A DNA stretch of 64,000 nucleotides from Crossaster papposus (lineage: Eukaryota > Echinodermata > Asteroidea > Velatida > Solasteridae). The stretch spans positions 1,983,001 to 2,047,000 of the forward strand of contig JBAIAA010000506.1 in the NCBI GenBank assembly GCA_037893245.1, in the 5' to 3' direction. Position numbers and translations under genes: made by a program. Below, piece by piece: positions 13,132-27,180 of the stretch. The notes beneath the pieces were generated by a model. It was not told the DNA's origin. It made no database searches and saw only the letters and a list, made by a program, of their open reading frames with translations. How positions within the stretch are numbered: the stretch's first letter is position 1; each line of letters opens with the position of its first letter.

Positions 13132-14216
13132 TTCTTATGCACACTTCTTTCCCTTTACATATTTCTTATGCACACTTCTTTCCCTTTACATATTTCTTAT
13201 GCACACTTCTTTCCCTTTACATATTTCTTATGCACACTTCTTTCCCTTTACATATTTCTTATGCACACTTCTTTCCCTTTACATATTTCTTATGCACACT
13301 TCTTTCCCTTTACATATTTCTTATGCACACTTCTTTCCCTTTACATATTTCTTATGCACACTTCTTTCCCTTTACATATTTCTTATGCACACTTCTTTCC
13401 CTTTACATATTTCTTATGCACACTTCTTTCCCTTTACATATTTCTTATGCACACTTCTTTCCCTTTACATATTTCTTATGCACACTTCTTTCCCTTTACA
13501 TATTTCTTATGCACACTTATTTCCCTTTACATATTTCTTATGCACACTTCTTTCCCTTTACATATTTCTTATGCACACTTCTTTCCCTTTACATATTTCT
13601 TATGCACACTTCTTTCCCTTTACATATTTCTTATGCACACTTCTTTCCCTTTACATATTTCTTATGCACACTTCTTTCCCTTTACATATTTCTTATGCAC
13701 ACTTCTTTCCCTTTACATATTTCTTATGCACACTTCTTTCCCTTTACATATTTCTTATGCACACTTCTTTCCCTTTACATATTTCTTATGCACACTTCTT
13801 TCCCTTTACATATTTCTTATGCACACTTCTTTCCCTTTACATATTTCTTATGCACACTTCTTTCCCTTTACATATTTCTTATGCAAACTTCTTTCCCTTT
13901 ACATATTTCTTATGCACACTTCTTTCCCTTTACATATTTCTTATGCACACTTCTTTCCCTTTACATATTTCTTATGCACACTTCTTTCCCTTTACATATT
14001 TCTTATGCACACTTCTTTCCCTTTACATATTTCTTATGCACACTTCTTTCCCTTTACATATTTCTTATGCACACTTCTTTCCCTTTACATATTGCTTATG
14101 CACACTTCTTTCCCTTTACATATTTCGTATGCACACTTCTTTCCCTTTACATATTTCTTATGCACACTTCTTTCCCTTTACATATTTCTTATGCACACTT
14201 CTTTCCCTTTACATAT

Positions 14217-14608
14217 TTAACTCGAGGGCTTGTTCCCACATCATGTGTTTATTTCTTATGCACACTTCTTTCCCTTTACATATTTCTTATGCACACTTCT
14301 TTCCCTTTACATATTTCTTATGCACACTTCTTTCCCTTTACATATTTCTTATGCACACTTCTTTCCCTTTACATATTTAACTCGAGGGCTTGTTCCCACA
14401 TCATGTGTTTATTTCTTATGCACACTTCTTTCCCTTTACATATTTAACTCGAGGGCTTGTTCCCACATCATGTGTTTATTTCTTATGCACACTTCTTTCC
14501 CTTTACATATTTCTTATGCACACTTCTTTCCCTTTACATTTTTCTTATGCACACTTCTTTCCCTTTACATATTTAACTCGAGGGCTTGTTCCCACATCAT
14601 GTGTTTAT
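14217..14608 (+). repeat. Cluster of four subtype B units
   Basis: Subtype B units at 14217, 14377, 14444 and 14573 with gaps of 4, 1 and 3 monomers. The last three form the recurrent triplet (unit, 1 monomer, unit, 3 monomers, unit) also found at 31006, 31578 and 34240. A TTTACATTTTTC variant near 14538 and a TTTACAAATTTC variant near 14635 are local to this cluster. Confidence 0.92.
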
Positions 14609-15538
14609 TTCTTATGCACACTTCTTTCCCTTTACAAATTTCTTATGCACACTTCTTTCCCTTTACATATTTCTTATGCACACTTCTTTCCCTTTACATA
14701 TTTCTTATGCACACTTCTTTCCCTTTACATATTTCTTATGCACACTTCTTTCCCTTTACATATTTCTTATGCACACTTCTTTCCCTTTACATATTTCTTA
14801 TGCACACTTCTTTCCCTTTACATATTTCTTATGCACACTTCTTTCCCTTTACATATTTCTTATGCACACTTCTTTCCCTTTACATATTTCTTATGCACAC
14901 TTCTTTCCCTTTACATATTTCTTATGCACACTTCTTTCCCTTTACATATTTCTTATGCACACTTCTTTCCCTTTACATATTTCTTATGCACACTTCTTTC
15001 CCTTTACATATTTCTTATGCACACTTCTTTCCCTTTACATATTTCTTATGCACACTTCTTTCCCTTTACATATTTCTTATGCACACTTCTTTCCCTTTAC
15101 ATATTTCTTATGCACACTTCTTTCCCTTTACATATTTCTTATGCACACTTCTTTCCCTTTACATATTTCGTATGCACACTTCTTTCCCTTTACATATTTC
15201 TTATGCACACTTCTTTCCCTTTACATATTTCTTATGCACACTTCTTTCCCTTTACATATTTCGTATGCACACTTCTTTCCCTTTACATATTTCGTATGCA
15301 CATTTTTTTCCCTTTACATATTTTTTATGCACACTTCTTTCCCTTTACATATTTCTTATGCACACTTCTTTCCCTTTACATATTTCTTATGCACACTTCT
15401 TTCCCTTTACATATTTCTTATGCACACTTCTTTCCCTTTACATATTTCTTATGCACACTTATTTCCCTTTACATATTTCTTATGCACACTTCTTTCCCTT
15501 TACATATATCTTATGCACACTTCTTTCCCTTTACATAT

Positions 15539-16264
15539 TTAACTCGAGGGCTTGTTCCCACATCATGTGTTTATTTCTTATGCACACTTCTTTCCCTTTA
15601 CATATTTCTTATGCACACTTCTTTCCCTTTACATATTTCTTATGCACACTTCTTTCCCTTTACATATTTCTTATGCACACTTCTTTCCCTTTACATATTT
15701 CTTATGCACACTTCTTTCCCTTTACATATTTCTTATGCACACTTCTTTCCCTTTACATATTTCTTATGCACACTTCTTTCCCTTTACATATTTCTTATGC
15801 ACACTTCTTTCCCTTTACATATTTCTTATGCACACTTTTTTCCCTTTACATATTTCTTATGCACACTTCTTTCCCTTTACATATTTATTATGCACACTTC
15901 TTTCCCTTTACATATTTCTTATGCACACTTCTTTCCCTTTACATATTTCTTATGAACACTTCTTTCCCTTTACATATTTCTTATGCACACTTCTTTCCCT
16001 TTACATATTTCTTATGCACACTTCTTTCCCTTTATTATTTCTTATGCACACTTCTTTCCCTTTACATATTTAACTCGAGGGCTTGTCCCGACATCATGTG
16101 TTTATTTCTTATGCACACATCTTTCCCTTTACATATTTCTTATGCACACTTCTTTCCCTTTACATATTTCTTATGCACACTTCTTTCCCTTTATTATTTC
16201 TTATGCACACTTCTTTCCCTTTACATATTTAACTCGAGGGCTTGTCCCGACATCATGTGTTTAT
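15539..16264 (+). repeat. 0.73-kb block, duplicated at 17,443
   Basis: Units at 15539 (B), 16070 (A, full 159-bp cassette) and 16229 (A, with a 30-bp monomer) are spaced 531 and 159 bp. The identical pattern recurs at 17443 (B), 17974 (A) and 18133 (A), an offset of 1,904 bp. Private differences include CACATCTTTCCC near 16120 and, in the second copy, CTTCTGTCCC near 17930, a TTCGTATG at about 18071 and TTCGTTCCC near 18118. Confidence 0.88.
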
Positions 16265-17442
16265 TTCTTATGCACACTTCTTTCCCTTTACATATTTCTT
16301 ATGCACACTTCTTTCCCTTTACATATTTCTTATGCACACTTCTTTCCCTTTACATATTTCTTATGCACACTTCTTTCCCTTTACATATTTCTTATGCACA
16401 CTTCTTTCCCTTTACATATTTCTTATGCACACTTCTTTCCCTTTACATATTTCTTATGCACACTTATTTCCCTTTACATATTTCTTATGCACACTTCTTT
16501 CCCTTTACATATTTCTTATGCACACTTCTTTCCCTTTACATATTTCTTATGCACACATCTTTCCCTTTACATATTTCTTATGCACACTTCTTTCCCTTTA
16601 CATATTTCTTATGCACACTTCTTTCCCTTTACATATTTCTTATGCACACTTCTTTCCCTTTACATATTTCTTATGCACACTTCTTTCCCTTTACATATTT
16701 CTTATGCACACTTCTTTCCCTTTACATATTTCTTATGCACACTTCTTTCCCTTTACATATTTCTTATGCACACTTCTTTCCCTTTACATATTTCTTATGC
16801 ACACTTTTTTCCCTTTACATATTTCTTATGCACACTTCTTTCCCTTTACATATTTCTTATGCACACTTCTTTCCCTTTACATATTTCTTATGCACACTTC
16901 TTTCCCTTTACATATTTCTTATGCACACTTCTTTCTCTTTACATATTTCTTATGCACACTTCTTTCCCTTTACATATTTCTTATGCACACTTCTTTCCCT
17001 TTACATATTTCTTATGCACACTTCTTTCCCTTTACATATTTCTTATGCACACTTCTTTCCCTTTACATATTTCTTATGCACACTTCTTTCCCTTTACATA
17101 TTTCTTATGCACACTTCTTTCCCTTTACATATTTCTTATGCACACTTCTTTCCCTTTACATATTTCGTATGCACACTTCTTTCCCTTTACATATTTATTA
17201 TGCACACTTCTTTCCCTTTACATATTTCTTATGCACACTTCTTTCCCTTTACATATTTCTTATGCACACTTCTTTCCCTTTACATATTTCTTATGCACAC
17301 TTCTTTCCCTTTACATATTTCTTATGCACACTTCTTTCCCTTTACATATTTCTTATGCACACTTATTTCCCATTACATATTTCTTATGCACACTTCTTTC
17401 CCTTTACATATTTATTATGCACACTTCTTTCCCTTTACATAT

Positions 17443-18168
17443 TTAACTCGAGGGCTTGTTCCCACATCATGTGTTTATTTCTTATGCACACTTCTTTCCC
17501 TTTACATATTTCTTATGCACACTTCTTTCCCTTTACATATTTCTTATGCACACTTCTTTCCCTTTACATATTTCTTATGCACACTTCTTTCCCTTTACAT
17601 ATTTCTTATGCACACTTCTTTCCCTTTACATATTTCTTATGCACACTTCTTTCCCTTTACATATTTCTTATGCACACTTCTTTCCCTTTACATATTTCTT
17701 ATGCACACTTCTTTCCCTTTACATATTTCTTATGCACACTTCTTTCCCTTTACATATTTCTTATGCACACTTCTTTCCCTTTACATATTTCTTATGCACA
17801 CTTCTTTCCCTTTACATATTTCTTATGCACACTTCTTTCCCTTTACATATTTCTTATGAACACTTCTTTCCCTTTACATATTTCTTATGCACACTTCTTT
17901 CCCTTTACATATTTCTTATGCACACTTCTGTCCCTTTATTATTTCTTATGCACACTTCTTTCCCTTTACATATTTAACTCGAGGGCTTGTCCCGACATCA
18001 TGTGTTTATTTCTTATGCACACTTCTTTCCCTTTACATATTTCTTATGCACACTTCTTTCCCTTTACATATTTCGTATGCACACTTCTTTCCCTTTATTA
18101 TTTCTTATGCACACTTCGTTCCCTTTACATATTTAACTCGAGGGCTTGTCCCGACATCATGTGTTTAT
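17443..18168 (+). repeat. Second copy of the 0.73-kb block
   Basis: Copy of 15539-16264. It is followed after six monomers by a subtype B unit at 18355 whose preceding monomer ends TTTAACTAT instead of TTTACATAT, a private variant. A further A cassette follows at 18825. Confidence 0.85.
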
Positions 18169-21100
18169 TTCTTATGCACACTTCTTTCCCTTTACATATT
18201 TCTTATGCACACTTCTTTCCCTTTACATATTTCTTATGCACACTTCTTTCCCTTTACATATTTCTTATGCACACTTCTTTCCCTTTACATATTTCTTATG
18301 CACACTTCTTTCCCTTTACATATTTCTTATGCACACTTCTTTCCCTTTAACTATTTAACTCGAGGGCTTGTTCCCACATCATGTGTTTATTTCTGATGCA
18401 CACTTCTTTCCCTTTACATATTTCTTATGCACACTTCTTTCCCTTTACATATTTCTTATGCACACTTCTTTCCCTTTACATATTTCTTATGCACACTTCT
18501 TTCCCTTTACATATTTCTTATGCACACTTCTTTCCCTTTACATATTTCTTATGCACACTTCTTTCCCTTTACATATTTCTTATGCACACTTCTTTCCCTT
18601 TACATATTTCTTATGCACACTTCTTTCCCTTTACATATTTCTTATGCACACTTCTTTCCCTTTACATATTTCTTATGCACACTTCTTTCCCTTTACATAT
18701 TTCTTATGCACACTTCTTTCCCTTTACATATTTCTTATGCACACTTCTTTCCCTTTACATATTTCTTATGCACACTTCTTTCCCTTTACATATTTCTTAT
18801 GCACACTTCTTTCCCTTTACATATTTCTTATGAACACTTCTTTCCCTTTACATATTTCTTATGCACACTTCTTTCCCTTTACATATTTCTTATGCACACT
18901 TCTTTCCCTTTATTATTTCTTATGCACACTTCTTTCCCTTTACATATTTAACTCGAGGGCTTGTCCCGACATCATGTGTTTATTTCTTATGCACACTTCT
19001 TTCCCTTTACATATTTCTTATGCACACTTCTTTCCCTTTACATATTTCTTATGCACACTTCTTTCCCTTTACATATTTCTTATGCACACTTCTTTCCCTT
19101 TACATATTTCTTATGCACACTTCTTTCCCTTTACATATTTCTTATGCACACTTCTTTCCCTTTACATATTTCTTATGCACACTTCTTTCCCTTTACATAT
19201 TTCTTATGCACACTTCTTTCCCTTTACATATTTCGTATGCACACTTCTTTCCCTTTACATATTTCTTATGCACACTTCTTTCCCTTTACATATTTCTTAT
19301 GCACACTTCTTTCCCTTTACATATTTCTTATGCACACTTCTTTCCCTTTACATATTTCTTATGCACACTTCTTTCCCTTTACATATTTCTTATGCACACT
19401 TCTTTCCCTTTACATATTTCTTATGCACACTTCTTTCCCTTTACATATTTCTTATGCACACTTCTTTCCCTTTACATATTTCTTATGCACACTTCTTTCC
19501 CTTTACATATTTCTTATGCACATTTCTTTCCCTTTACATATTTCTTATGCACACTTCTTTCCCTTTACATATTTCTTATGCACACTTCTTTCCCTTTACA
19601 TATTTCTTATGCACACTTTTTTCCCTTACATATTTCTTATGCACACTTCTTTCCCTTTACATATTTCTTATGCACACTTCTTTCCCTTTACATATTTCTT
19701 ATGCACACTTCTTTCCCTTTACATATTTAACTCGAGGGCTTGTTCCCACATCATGTGTTTATTTCTTATGCACACTTCTTTCCCTTTACATATTTCTTAT
19801 GCACACTTCTTTCCCTTTACATATTTCTTATGCACACTTCTTTCCCTTTACATATTTCTTATGCACACTTCTTTCCCTTTACATATTTCTTATGCACACT
19901 TCTTTCCCTTTACATATTTCTTATGCACACTTCTTTCCCTTTACATATTTCTTATGCACACTTCTTTCCCTTTACATATTTTTTATGCACACTTCTTTCC
20001 CTTTACATATTTCTTATGCACACTTCTTTCCCTTTACATATTTCTTATGCACACTTCTTTCCATTTACATATTTCTTATGCACACTTCTTTCCCTTTACA
20101 TATTTCTTATGCACACTTCTTTCCCTTTACATATTTCTTATGCACACTTCTTTCCCTTTACATATTTCTTATGCACACTTCTTTCCCTTTACATATTTCT
20201 TATGCACACTTCTTTCCCTTTACATATTTCTTATGCACACTTCTTTCCCTTTACATATTTCTTATGCACACTTCTTTCCCTTTACATATTTCTTATGCAC
20301 ACTTCTTTCCCTTTACATATTTCTTATGCACACTTCTTTCCCTTTACATATTTCTTATGCACACTTCTTTCCCTTTACATATTTCTTATGCACACTTCTT
20401 TCCCTTTACATATTTCTTATGCACACTTCTTTCCCTTTACATATTTCTTATGCACACTTCTTTCCCTTTACATATTTCTTATGCACACTTCTTTCCCTTT
20501 ACATATTTCTTATGCACACTTATTTCCCTTTACATATTTCTTATGCACACTTCTTTCCCTTTACATATTTCTTATGCACACTTCTTTCCCTTTACATATT
20601 TCTTATGCACACTTCTTTCCCTTTACATATTTCTTATGCACACTTCTTTCCCTTTACATATTTCTTATGCACACTTCTTTCCCTTTACATATTTTTTATG
20701 CACACTTCTTTCCCTTTACATATTTCTTATGCACACTTCTTTCCCTTTACATATTTCTTATGCACACTTCTTTCCCTTTACATATTTCTTATGCACACTT
20801 CTTTCCCTTTACATATTTCTTATGCACACTTCTTTCCCTTTACAAATTCCTTATGCACACTTCTTTCCCTTTACATATTTCTTATGCACACTTCTTTCCC
20901 TTTACATATTTAACTCGAGGGCTTGTTCCCACATCATGTGTTTATTTCTTATGCACACTTCTTTCCCTTTACATATTTCTTATGCACACTTCTTTGCCTT
21001 TACATATTTCTTATGCACACTTCTTTCCCTTTACATATTTCTTATGCACACTTCTTTCCCTTTACATATTTCTTATGCACACTTCTTTCCCTTTACATAT

Positions 21101-22199
21101 TTCTTATGCACACTTCTTTCCCTTTACATATTTCTTATGCACACTTCTTTTCCTTTACATATTTCTTATGCACACTTCTTTCCCTTTACATATTTCTTAT
21201 GCACACTTCTTTCCCTTTACATATTTCTTATGCACACTTCTTTCCCTTTACATATTTCTTATGCACACTTCTTTCCCTTTACATATTTCTTATGCACACT
21301 TCTTTCCCTTTACATATTTCTTATGCACACTTCTTTCCCTTTACATATTTCTTATGCACACTTCTTTCCCTTTACATATTTCTTATGCACACTTCTTTCC
21401 CTTTACATATTTCTTATGCACACTTCTTTCCCTTTACATATTTCTTATGCACACTTCTTTCCCTTTACATATTTCTTATGCACACTTCTTTCCCTTTACA
21501 TATTTCTTATGCACACTTCTTTCCCTTTACATATTTCTTATGCACACTTCTTTCCCTTTACATATTTCTTATGCACACTTCTTTCCCTTTACATATTTAA
21601 CTCGAGGGCTTGTCCCGACATCATGTGTTTATTTCTTATGCACACTTCCTTCCCTTTACATATTTCTTATGCACACTTCTTTCCCTTTACATATTTCTGA
21701 TGCACACTTCTTTCCCTTTACATATTTAACTCGAGGGCTTGTTCCCACATCATGTGTTTATTTCTTATGCACACTTCTTTCCCTTTACATATTTCTTATG
21801 CACACTTCTTTCCCTTTACATATTTCGTATGCACACTTCTTTCCCTTTACATATTTCTTATGCACACTTCTTTCCCTTTACATATTTCTTATGCACACTT
21901 CTTTCCCTTTACATATTTCTTATGCACACTTCTTTCCCTTTACATATTTCTTATGCACACTTCTTTCCCTTTACATATTTCTTATGCACACTTCTTTCCC
22001 TTTACATATTTCTTATGCACACTTCTTTCCCTTTACATATTTCTTATGCACACTTCTTTCCCTTTACATATTTCTTATGCACACTTCTTTCCCTTTACAT
22101 ATTTCTTATGCACACTTCTTTCCCTTTATTATTTCTTATGCACACTTCTTTCCCTTTACATATTTAACTCGAGGGCTTGTCCCGACATCATGTGTTTAT

Positions 22200-22230
22200 T
22201 TCTTATGCACACTTCTTTCCCTTTACATAT
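22200..22230 (+). repeat. Canonical 31-bp monomer (reference copy)
   Basis: Consensus monomer, taken as starting at TTCTTATGCACAC and ending CTTTACATAT. Composition is 15 T, 9 C, 6 A and 1 G (32% G+C, 77% pyrimidine on this strand), with no CpG. Between the CACA and ACATAT parts lies a 13-nt pure pyrimidine run holding the mirror repeat TTTCCCTTT. It has no TAA, TAG or TGA in any phase, including across junctions. The opposite strand carries TAA twice per unit. Common variants in the window: TTCGTATG (gains a CpG), ATGAACAC, CTTATTTCCC, TTTACACAT, TTTTTTCCC, ATGCAAAC, TATTTATTATG, and a 30-bp form ending TTTATTAT. Confidence 0.98.
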
Positions 22231-24741
22231 TTCTTATGCACACTTCTTTCCCTTTACATATTTCTTATGCACACTTCTTTCCCTTTACATATTTCTTATG
22301 CACACTTCTTTCCCTTTACATATTTCTTATGCACACTTCTTTCCCTTTACATATTTCTTATGCACACTTCTTTCCCTTTACATATTTCTTATGCACACTT
22401 CTTTCCCTTTACATATTTCTTATGCACACTTCTTTCCCTTTACATATTTCTTATGCACACTTCTTTCCCTTTACATATTTCTTATGCACACTTCTTTCCC
22501 TTTACATATTTCTTATGCACACTTCTTTCCCTTTACATATTTCTTATGCACACTTCTTTCCCTTTACATATTTCTTATGCACACTTCTTTCCCTTTACAT
22601 ATTTCTTATGCACACTTCTTTCCCTTTACATATTTCTTATGCACACTTCTTTCCCTTTACATATTTCTTATGCACACTTCTTTCCCTTTACATATTTCTT
22701 ATGCACACTTCTTTCCCTTTACATATTTCTTATGCACACTTCTTTCCCTTTACATATTTCTTATGCACACTTCTTTCCCTTTACATATTTCTTATGCACA
22801 CTTCTTTCCCTTTACATATTTCTTATGCACACTTCTTTCCCTTTACATATTTCTTATGCACACTTCTTTCCCTTTACATATTTCTTATGCACACTTCTTT
22901 CCCTTTACATATTTCTTATGCACACTTCTTTCCCTTTACATATTTCTTATGCACACTTCTTTCCCTTTACATATTTCTTATGCACACTTCTTTCCCTTTA
23001 CATATTTCTTATGCACACTTCTTTCCCTTTACATATTTCTTATGCACACTTCTTTCCCTTTACATATTTCTTATGCACACTTCTTTCCCTTTACATATTT
23101 CTTATGCACACTTCTTTCCCTTTACATATTTCTTATGCACACTTCTTTCCCTTTACATATTTCTTATGCACACTTCTTTCCCTTTACATATTTCTTATGC
23201 ACACTTCTTTCCCTTTACATATTTCTTATGCACACTTCTTTCCCTTTACATATTTCTTATGCACACTTCTTTCCCTTTACATATTTCTTATGCACACTTC
23301 TTTCCCTTTACATATTTCTTATGCACACTTCTTTCCCTTTACATATTTCTTATGCACACTTCTTTCCCTTTACATATTTCTTATGCACACTTCTTTCCCT
23401 TTACATATTTCTTATGCACACTTCTTTCCCTTTACATATTTCTTATGCACACTTCTTTCCCTTTACATATTTCTTATGCACACTTCTTTCCCTTTACATA
23501 TTTCTTATGCACACTTCTTTCCCTTTACATATTTCTTATGCACACTTCTTTCCCTTTACATATTTCTTATGCACACTTCTTTCCCTTTACATATTTCTTA
23601 TGCACACTTCTTTCCCTTTACATATTTCTTATGCACACTTCTTTCCCTTTACATATTTCTTATGCACACTTCTTTCCCTTTACATATTTCTTATGCACAC
23701 TTCTTTCCCTTTACATATTTCTTATGCACACTTCTTTCCCTTTACATATTTCTTATGCACACTTCTTTCCCTTTACATATTTCTTATGCACACTTCTTTC
23801 CCTTTACATATTTCTTATGCACACTTCTTTCCCTTTACATATTTCTTATGCACACTTCTTTCCCTTTACATATTTCTTATGCACACTTCTTTCCCTTTAC
23901 ATATTTCTTATGCACACTTCTTTCCCTTTACATATTTCTTATGCACACTTCTTTCCCTTTACATATTTCTTATGCACACTTCTTTCCCTTTACATATTTC
24001 TTATGCACACTTCTTTCCCTTTACATATTTCTTATGCACACTTCTTTCCCTTTACATATTTCTTATGCACACTTCTTTCCCTTTACATATTTCTTATGCA
24101 CACTTCTTTCCCTTTACATATTTCTTATGCACACTTCTTTCCCTTTACATATTTCTTATGCACACTTCTTTCCCTTTACATATTTCTTATGCACACTTCT
24201 TTCCCTTTACATATTTCTTATGCACACTTCTTTCCCTTTACATATTTCTTATGCACACTTCTTTCCCTTTACATATTTCTTATGCACACTTCTTTCCCTT
24301 TACATATTTCTTATGCACACTTCTTTCCCTTTACATATTTCTTATGCACACTTCTTTCCCTTTACATATTTCTTATGCACACTTCTTTCCCTTTACATAT
24401 TTCTTATGCACACTTCTTTCCCTTTACATATTTCTTATGCACACTTCTTTCCCTTTACATATTTCTTATGCACACTTCTTTCCCTTTACATATTTCTTAT
24501 GCACACTTCTTTCCCTTTACATATTTCTTATGCACACTTCTTTCCCTTTACATATTTCTTATGCACACTTCTTTCCCTTTACATATTTCTTATGCACACT
24601 TCTTTCCCTTTACATATTTCTTATGCACACTTCTTTCCCTTTACATATTTCTTATGCACACTTCTTTCCCTTTACATATTTCTTATGCACACTTCTTTCC
24701 CTTTACATATTTCTTATGCACACTTCTTTCCCTTTACATAT

Positions 24742-24752
24742 TGCTTCCTTCT
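24742..24752 (+). other. 11-bp insertion between monomers
   Basis: TGCTTCCTTCT is inserted between ACATAT and TTCTTATG in an otherwise perfect array. It resembles a scrambled piece of the pyrimidine tract and not a 36-bp unit. It is the only irregularity in 4.9 kb. It could be a break-repair scar or a join between two assembled pieces. Confidence 0.85.
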
Positions 24753-27077
24753 TTCTTATGCACACTTCTTTCCCTTTACATATTTCTTATGCACACTTCT
24801 TTCCCTTTACATATTTCTTATGCACACTTCTTTCCCTTTACATATTTCTTATGCACACTTCTTTCCCTTTACATATTTCTTATGCACACTTCTTTCCCTT
24901 TACATATTTCTTATGCACACTTCTTTCCCTTTACATATTTCTTATGCACACTTCTTTCCCTTTACATATTTCTTATGCACACTTCTTTCCCTTTACATAT
25001 TTCTTATGCACACTTCTTTCCCTTTACATATTTCTTATGCACACTTCTTTCCCTTTACATATTTCTTATGCACACTTCTTTCCCTTTACATATTTCTTAT
25101 GCACACTTCTTTCCCTTTACATATTTCTTATGCACACTTCTTTCCCTTTACATATTTCTTATGCACACTTCTTTCCCTTTACATATTTCTTATGCACACT
25201 TCTTTCCCTTTACATATTTCTTATGCACACTTCTTTCCCTTTACATATTTCTTATGCACACTTCTTTCCCTTTACATATTTCTTATGCACACTTCTTTCC
25301 CTTTACATATTTCTTATGCACACTTCTTTCCCTTTACATATTTCTTATGCACACTTCTTTCCCTTTACATATTTCTTATGCACACTTCTTTCCCTTTACA
25401 TATTTCTTATGCACACTTCTTTCCCTTTACATATTTCTTATGCACACTTCTTTCCCTTTACATATTTCTTATGCACACTTCTTTCCCTTTACATATTTCT
25501 TATGCACACTTCTTTCCCTTTACATATTTCTTATGCACACTTCTTTCCCTTTACATATTTCTTATGCACACTTCTTTCCCTTTACATATTTCTTATGCAC
25601 ACTTCTTTCCCTTTACATATTTCTTATGCACACTTCTTTCCCTTTACATATTTCTTATGCACACTTCTTTCCCTTTACATATTTCTTATGCACACTTCTT
25701 TCCCTTTACATATTTCTTATGCACACTTCTTTCCCTTTACATATTTCTTATGCACACTTCTTTCCCTTTACATATTTCTTATGCACACTTCTTTCCCTTT
25801 ACATATTTCTTATGCACACTTCTTTCCCTTTACATATTTCTTATGCACACTTCTTTCCCTTTACATATTTCTTATGCACACTTCTTTCCCTTTACATATT
25901 TCTTATGCACACTTCTTTCCCTTTACATATTTCTTATGCACACTTCTTTCCCTTTACATATTTCTTATGCACACTTCTTTCCCTTTACATATTTCTTATG
26001 CACACTTCTTTCCCTTTACATATTTCTTATGCACACTTCTTTCCCTTTACATATTTCTTATGCACACTTCTTTCCCTTTACATATTTCTTATGCACACTT
26101 CTTTCCCTTTACATATTTCTTATGCACACTTCTTTCCCTTTACATATTTCTTATGCACACTTCTTTCCCTTTACATATTTCTTATGCACACTTCTTTCCC
26201 TTTACATATTTCTTATGCACACTTCTTTCCCTTTACATATTTCTTATGCACACTTCTTTCCCTTTACATATTTCTTATGCACACTTCTTTCCCTTTACAT
26301 ATTTCTTATGCACACTTCTTTCCCTTTACATATTTCTTATGCACACTTCTTTCCCTTTACATATTTCTTATGCACACTTCTTTCCCTTTACATATTTCTT
26401 ATGCACACTTCTTTCCCTTTACATATTTCTTATGCACACTTCTTTCCCTTTACATATTTCTTATGCACACTTCTTTCCCTTTACATATTTCTTATGCACA
26501 CTTCTTTCCCTTTACATATTTCTTATGCACACTTCTTTCCCTTTACATATTTCTTATGCACACTTCTTTCCCTTTACATATTTCTTATGCACACTTCTTT
26601 CCCTTTACATATTTCTTATGCACACTTCTTTCCCTTTACATATTTCTTATGCACACTTCTTTCCCTTTACATATTTCTTATGCACACTTCTTTCCCTTTA
26701 CATATTTCTTATGCACACTTCTTTCCCTTTACATATTTCTTATGCACACTTCTTTCCCTTTACATATTTCTTATGCACACTTCTTTCCCTTTACATATTT
26801 CTTATGCACACTTCTTTCCCTTTACATATTTCTTATGCACACTTCTTTCCCTTTACATATTTCTTATGCACACTTCTTTCCCTTTACATATTTCTTATGC
26901 ACACTTCTTTCCCTTTACATATTTCTTATGCACACTTCTTTCCCTTTACATATTTCTTATGCACACTTCTTTCCCTTTACATATTTCTTATGCACACTTC
27001 TTTCCCTTTACATATTTCTTATGCACACTTCTTTCCCTTTACATATTTCTTATGCACACTTCTTTCCCTTTACATAT

Positions 27078-27180
27078 TTAACTCGAGGGCTTGTTCCCAC
27101 ATCATGTGTTTATTTCTTATGCACACTTCTTTCCCTTTACATATTTAACTCGAGGGCTTGTTCCCACATCATGTGTTTAT
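27078..27180 (+). repeat. Doublet of subtype B units
   Basis: Units at 27078-27113 and 27145-27180, separated by a single monomer. It closes the homogeneous block on its right side. Unlike the right-hand doublets, it is not preceded by a TTCGTATG monomer. Confidence 0.95.

Larger units (their letters stand above)
1..22199 (+). repeat. Left mosaic domain, subtypes A and B
   Basis: Diverged array with frequent single-base monomer variants and 33 of the 36-bp units. Subtype A starts here are 170, 1291, 1823, 2260, 2481, 3013, 3450, 4544, 5447, 7187, 11603, 16070, 16229, 17974, 18133, 18948, 21597 and 22164. Subtype B starts are 609, 4168, 8680, 10297, 13096, 14217, 14377, 14444, 14573, 15539, 17443, 18355, 19727, 20910 and 21726. 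Variant monomers recur in the same order in several places, showing nested segmental duplication. Indels other than the 30-bp monomer are rare: a 27-bp monomer near 706 (4 bases lost) and a 1-base loss near 19,626. Confidence 0.95.
22200..27077 (+). repeat. Homogeneous block of 157 monomers
   Basis: Between the subtype A unit at 22164 and the subtype B unit at 27078 there are 82 + 75 monomers with no substitution that I can see and no 36-bp unit. The length is exactly 157x31 + 11. The change from variant-rich to invariant sequence is abrupt at 22,200; after the doublet at 27,078 the next variants are sparse until about 28,500. Either this is a very recent amplification or conversion, or it is a consensus-filled assembly gap. 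Confidence 0.93.

Noticed and set aside
22200-22230. Yeast-type replication origin consensus in TTTACATATTT
   Set aside because: It matches the 11-bp ARS consensus at about 9 positions only, the mismatches include core bases, and the host is unknown.
22200-22230. CENP-B box or other known centromere protein site
   Set aside because: Neither the monomer nor the 36-bp unit resembles the CENP-B box (TTCG...CGGG). A centromeric role is possible but has no sequence support here.
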